Shown one piece after another: positions 13,738 through 16,429 of a stretch of DNA of 16,429 nt (the stretch's first letter is position 1; the number at the start of each line of letters is the position of its first letter). Position numbers and translations under genes: made by a program. The DNA lies in contig JALXCG010000559.1 in NCBI GenBank assembly GCA_026991065.1, positions 1 through 16,429 of the forward strand, written 5' to 3'. Under the pieces are notes generated by a model, which was not told the origin of the DNA, ran no database searches, and was given only the letters and a program-made list of their open reading frames with translations. The stretch comes from JALXCG01 sp026991065 [NCBI: Gemmatimonadota bacterium] (lineage in GTDB: Bacteria > GCA-2686955).

Positions 13738-14481
13738 ATGCGCGCTCTCATTCTCGCCGCCGGTCAGGGGTGCCGGCTGCTGCCCTTTACTGCGGATCGT
13801 CCGAAGTGCTGTGTTGAAGTAGGCGGGACGACGCCGATCGAGTTCCTCCGCAACAGCCTTGCGTTCTGCGGCGTTACCGAGCTGGCGGTCGTGGTGGGCT
13901 ACCGCGGGGAGATGGTGAGACGGAAGCTCGGAATGGGGGTCCACTACATCGAGAATCCCGACTACGCCAGCACCAATTCGCTCTATTCGTTCATGCTCGC
14001 CGGAGAATGGGCGCGTGGCGGAACCCTCGTAATCAACGCGGATGTGTTGGTGGATCCCGCCTGTCTGCGCGAGCTGATCGTTGCCCCGGTCGCCAACGCG
14101 CTGCTCTATCAACGTCATCAGGAGTATGAGGCGGAGCAGATGAAGCTGGTGCACGATCCTGCCGGCAGGCTCCTGGCGATTTCAAAATCGCTGCCCGCAG
14201 AGGTCGCGCATGGTGAGAACCTTGGTGTGCTGAAACTCTCCGCCGCGGCCGTCGCAGCTGCTCGGCGCTTTGCCGAGACTGAAGCGGCCGCCGGCCGGAC
14301 ACAGAGTTGGATGCCCCTGGCGCTGCATGCCATGGTCGATCAGATGCCGGTGCATTGTATGGAGATCGGGGATCGTCCGTGGATCGAAATCGATTTCCCG
14401 GAGGATCTGGAGCGGGCCCGGAATCATGTCCTACCCGCGATCCGGGAGAGTGTTCGGGCGCAGATCGAGGTGGGCGTGTGA
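13738..14481 (+). CDS. LicC-like nucleotidyltransferase (sugar- or choline-phosphate type)
   Basis: A 247-aa cytoplasmic nucleotidyltransferase of the NTP_transferase fold. The N-terminal signature LAAGQGCRLLPFTADRPKC (6-24) binds the NTP; position 12 is Cys where Thr or Ser is usual, and K23 is the expected phosphate-contact lysine. NPDYASTNSLYSFMLA (73-88) is characteristic of the LicC/phosphocholine cytidylyltransferase branch. D102 (INADVLVD) and D219 (WIEIDFPEDL) are the likely metal ligands. The probable product is an activated headgroup such as CDP-choline or a nucleotide sugar, for decorating surface glycans or lipids. GGAG at 13724-13727 serves ATG 13738. Its stop TGA overlaps the GTG of the next gene by four bases (GTGA), so the flippase is translationally coupled. 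Sugar-1-phosphate substrates cannot be excluded. Confidence 0.85.
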   Translation: MRALILAAGQGCRLLPFTADRPKCCVEVGGTTPIEFLRNSLAFCGVTELAVVVGYRGEMVRRKLGMGVHYIENPDYASTNSLYSFMLAGEWARGGTLVINADVLVDPACLRELIVAPVANALLYQRHQEYEAEQMKLVHDPAGRLLAISKSLPAEVAHGENLGVLKLSAAAVAAARRFAETEAAAGRTQSWMPLALHAMVDQMPVHCMEIGDRPWIEIDFPEDLERARNHVLPAIRESVRAQIEVGV

Positions 14482-16061
14482 AAAAGACCGGGGTGCGACC
14501 GCGCCTCTCGAATCGCCGTGTGATGGGGGATGCCGGCGCATTTCTTGGCGCGAACTGGGTCGGGCAGTTGGTTGCCGTGGTGCGCTCATTCGCCGTGGCA
14601 CGCTTGTTGGCACCTGAGCGTTTTGGGTTGCTGCAACTGGCGCTGCTGGTCTTCGAGTATGGCCGGAGTTCGCACGGTGGGCTGCTTTTCGGCATGACCA
14701 AGGAGGCTTCGCGGGCTGTCGGCGCCGGAGATGAGAAACGGCTGCATCGCGCCAAAGACACCGCTTTTACCGGTAGCTTGCTCCTTGGAGCGCTGGCCTT
14801 GGCAGTCGTGCTCCCGCTCTACAGATGGTGGCGTCCGGAAGCGAGTGGCGAGATGCGCCTGGCGATCGCGGCGGGACTGCTGATCGCGCTGGCCGCACGC
14901 ATCCACACCTTTTACGTAGCGCTGCTGCGGGCGCAGCACAAGGTGCCGGCCGCGAGCATGACAGTGATCGCCTTTCAGATCATCTATGCGCTGCTGGCGA
15001 TCGCCGCCGCGAAGTTCTGGAACGTTGAAGCGGTCTATGTCGCGATGGCGGTTGGCTATGGCGCGGCGGCTGCGCTGGCCTGGCACCTGAGTGCCTGGCG
15101 ATTCCAGTGGGCGCTGCGTTGGAATGAACTGCGGCGACTGTTTCGACGGGGTGTGCCGGTGCTGGGGGTCACCTTCCTGTTCCGGTTGATCTCCAGTGTC
15201 GACAAGATCCTGGTGACCCACTTCTACGGGATCGCGGGGCTTGGGATCTATGCTTTGGCGAAGCGTGCCGGCGGGCTGGCGGCCGGCGCCGCGGAATCGA
15301 TCCGCTGGGTGACGTTGCCGGCATTCCTGGAGGATGCCGGACGGCGCGCCGAGCCACGGGCGCAGCGAGCGCGGATGGTGGCGCTGCTGGAGGGCATGTG
15401 TTTTGTGCTGCCGCCTCTTCTGGCGACCGCCGCTCTGCTCTGCCATCTCCCGCTGCAGTGGTTTCTACCGAAGTACCTGGCCGCCGCCGGGCCCGCCCGG
15501 GTGCTGCTCCTGGGGGCGGGTTTCCTGGCCTTGGCGGGAGTTCCCCGATCTCTCCTGGTGGCGCTGGATCGAGAGCCGTGGTTGATGGCGGTGCAGGGGG
15601 GGGTGGTGGCCGTGATGGTGGCGTCGATGTCCGCGGTCCACGCGGCCGGAGGAGGACTGCTGGGTACTGCGCTGGCATCGGTCACCACCCAGGCGATCTA
15701 CGCCGTCGCAGTGTTGGCATTGGCACTGCGTGCCACGGGGCTGGCCGGTGCGGGACTGGTCCGGACCGTGGCCCGCCTTTTCGCGCCGCAATGCGCAACG
15801 CTGGGGGCGCTCGTGGCGGCTGGCTGGTGGAGTGCCGGCGGTGGAGCACTGGAACTCTTGGGGCGGGCACCATGGCTGTGGCCGTGGCCGCGGGGGCTGA
15901 ATGGGGCGGCGATCGCCATGGTGACGGTTTGGGGGGCGACGCTCGGAACGGCGGCCTGGTTGGGAATGCTCGGTGGAGTGTGGCGACGCCTGCGCCCGGC
16001 AAGTGGCGCCGCCGCGCCGGAACCAGGTGAGGCGGCGAGGGCTGTGGAGGTGGTGTCATGA
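14478..16061 (+). CDS. Polysaccharide flippase (Wzx/PST-type, MOP superfamily)
   Basis: A 527-aa integral membrane protein starting at GTG 14478, which overlaps the previous stop as GTGA and has GAGGTG at 14467-14472. The frame is open further upstream but only as a shadow of the previous gene. The N-terminus GDAGAFLGANWVGQLVAVVRSFAVARLLAPERFGLLQLALLV has the typical first-helix, RxLxPexFGxLxLA pattern of lipid-linked oligosaccharide flippases (short quotes: ARLLAPERFGLLQLA). Hydrophobic helices continue to about residue 500, in number consistent with the 12-14 helices of the family. SSVDKILVTHFYGIAGLGIY (~235-254) is the conserved mid-protein segment. The C-terminus is a short Ala/Pro-rich cytoplasmic tail. 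The expected role is moving an undecaprenyl- or lipid-linked glycan across the inner membrane. Its stop overlaps the start of the sulfatase-like gene (ATGA). Confidence 0.85.
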   Translation: MKKTGVRPRLSNRRVMGDAGAFLGANWVGQLVAVVRSFAVARLLAPERFGLLQLALLVFEYGRSSHGGLLFGMTKEASRAVGAGDEKRLHRAKDTAFTGSLLLGALALAVVLPLYRWWRPEASGEMRLAIAAGLLIALAARIHTFYVALLRAQHKVPAASMTVIAFQIIYALLAIAAAKFWNVEAVYVAMAVGYGAAAALAWHLSAWRFQWALRWNELRRLFRRGVPVLGVTFLFRLISSVDKILVTHFYGIAGLGIYALAKRAGGLAAGAAESIRWVTLPAFLEDAGRRAEPRAQRARMVALLEGMCFVLPPLLATAALLCHLPLQWFLPKYLAAAGPARVLLLGAGFLALAGVPRSLLVALDREPWLMAVQGGVVAVMVASMSAVHAAGGGLLGTALASVTTQAIYAVAVLALALRATGLAGAGLVRTVARLFAPQCATLGALVAAGWWSAGGGALELLGRAPWLWPWPRGLNGAAIAMVTVWGATLGTAAWLGMLGGVWRRLRPASGAAAPEPGEAARAVEVVS

Positions 16062-16429
16062 GCCAGGTCAGTGGACCCAATGTTGTAATCCTGCTCCTGG
16101 ACTGCGTGCGGGCCGATCACTTGGGATGCTACGGGCACGCCGGTGGATTGACGCCCAATATCGATGCGGTTGCGGCGGAGGGAACCACCTTCACCAACGC
16201 AATCTCTTCATCGATATGGACTCTGGAATCGGTCGCGAGCCTCTTCTCCGGACTCTACCCGAGTCAGCATCGAACCTACTATGGACACGCCTGGCTCGAC
16301 CCCGCGTTTCCGACCCTGGCCGGCTGGCTGCAGGATCTCGGTTACGAGACGCGCTCGGCAACGCGCAATCCGTGGATTGCTCCGGAAACTGGATTGACGC
16401 GCGGCTTTGGAACCGTCACCGATCTGCGG
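16058..16429 (+). CDS. Sulfatase/alkaline phosphatase-superfamily protein, N-terminal part (3' truncated)
   Basis: The first 124 codons are visible and the frame is open at the window edge. NVVILLLDCVRADHLGCYGH (8-27) is the sulfatase metal-binding start, with D15 as the likely ligand. LTPNIDAVAAEGTTFTNAIS (31-50) is the usual second block. WTLESVASLFSGLYPSQH (54-71) covers the nucleophile site. Classical sulfatases have C/S-x-P-S-R there, maturing to formylglycine. Here T55 occupies the aligned place, as in phosphoethanolamine transferases and other 'WTxxS' members. This argues against ordinary formylglycine sulfatase chemistry and leaves phosphodiesterase, phospho-transfer or another hydrolase role open. 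There is no signal peptide or membrane segment in the visible part. It overlaps the flippase stop as ATGA, so it belongs to the glycan operon. Confidence 0.85.
   Translation, partial: MSQVSGPNVVILLLDCVRADHLGCYGHAGGLTPNIDAVAAEGTTFTNAISSSIWTLESVASLFSGLYPSQHRTYYGHAWLDPAFPTLAGWLQDLGYETRSATRNPWIAPETGLTRGFGTVTDLR

Noticed and set aside
13171-14154. 327-codon minus-strand frame across the end of the propeller gene and the start of the nucleotidyltransferase gene
   Set aside because: It spans two well-supported plus-strand genes and is Arg/Pro/Ser-rich with no recognisable domain.

Overview
The window is one continuous stretch of a GC-rich bacterial chromosome (roughly 60% GC by eye). It shows no rRNA, tRNA, CRISPR array, insertion sequence or phage gene. 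A lipoprotein signal, a periplasmic-type M48 protease and a Wzx-type flippase point to a Gram-negative cell envelope. The first four genes resemble a gene group I associate with Deltaproteobacteria (Desulfobacterota/Myxococcota). An uncultured lineage near these, or another GC-rich environmental phylum, is plausible, but the lineage cannot be fixed from sequence alone. Layout: (1) 1-4257, plus strand: the tail of a TIGR02186-type membrane protein, an 851-aa ATP-grasp/phosphohistidine protein related to PEP synthase, a stand-alone receiver-domain response regulator, and a cytidylate-kinase-like protein ending in a BON-like domain. They read as one co-oriented signalling or phosphotransfer cassette. 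(2) 4362-7127: a radical SAM protein (TIGR03960 type) fused to a DUF2344 domain. (3) 7236-10107: a divergent cysteine-synthase-fold PLP protein, a LoiP-like M48 lipoprotein protease, and a small sulfotransferase-like protein only 7 bases behind the protease. (4) 10104-11447, minus strand: a saccharopine dehydrogenase-family oxidoreductase, convergent with the sulfotransferase, the two stop codons overlapping. (5) 11448-12173: the only long gap. It holds hairpins, a short coding-like fragment and a strong rho-independent terminator on the plus strand that belongs to no recognised gene. (6) 12174-13598: a secreted protein with about seven propeller-blade-like repeats. (7) 13738 to the window end: a tightly coupled operon with 4-base start/stop overlaps. 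It encodes a LicC-like sugar/choline-phosphate nucleotidyltransferase, a polysaccharide flippase and a sulfatase/alkaline-phosphatase-superfamily enzyme cut by the window edge. A nested hairpin with a 12-codon upstream ORF sits directly before its first gene. How they work together: region 7 is best read as the start of a cell-surface glycan locus, in which an activated headgroup or sugar is made, a lipid-linked glycan is flipped, and a metal-dependent phospho- or sulfo-ester enzyme acts on it. Region 1 looks like a phosphotransfer module of unknown output. The genes between are mostly single units of housekeeping or unknown role.
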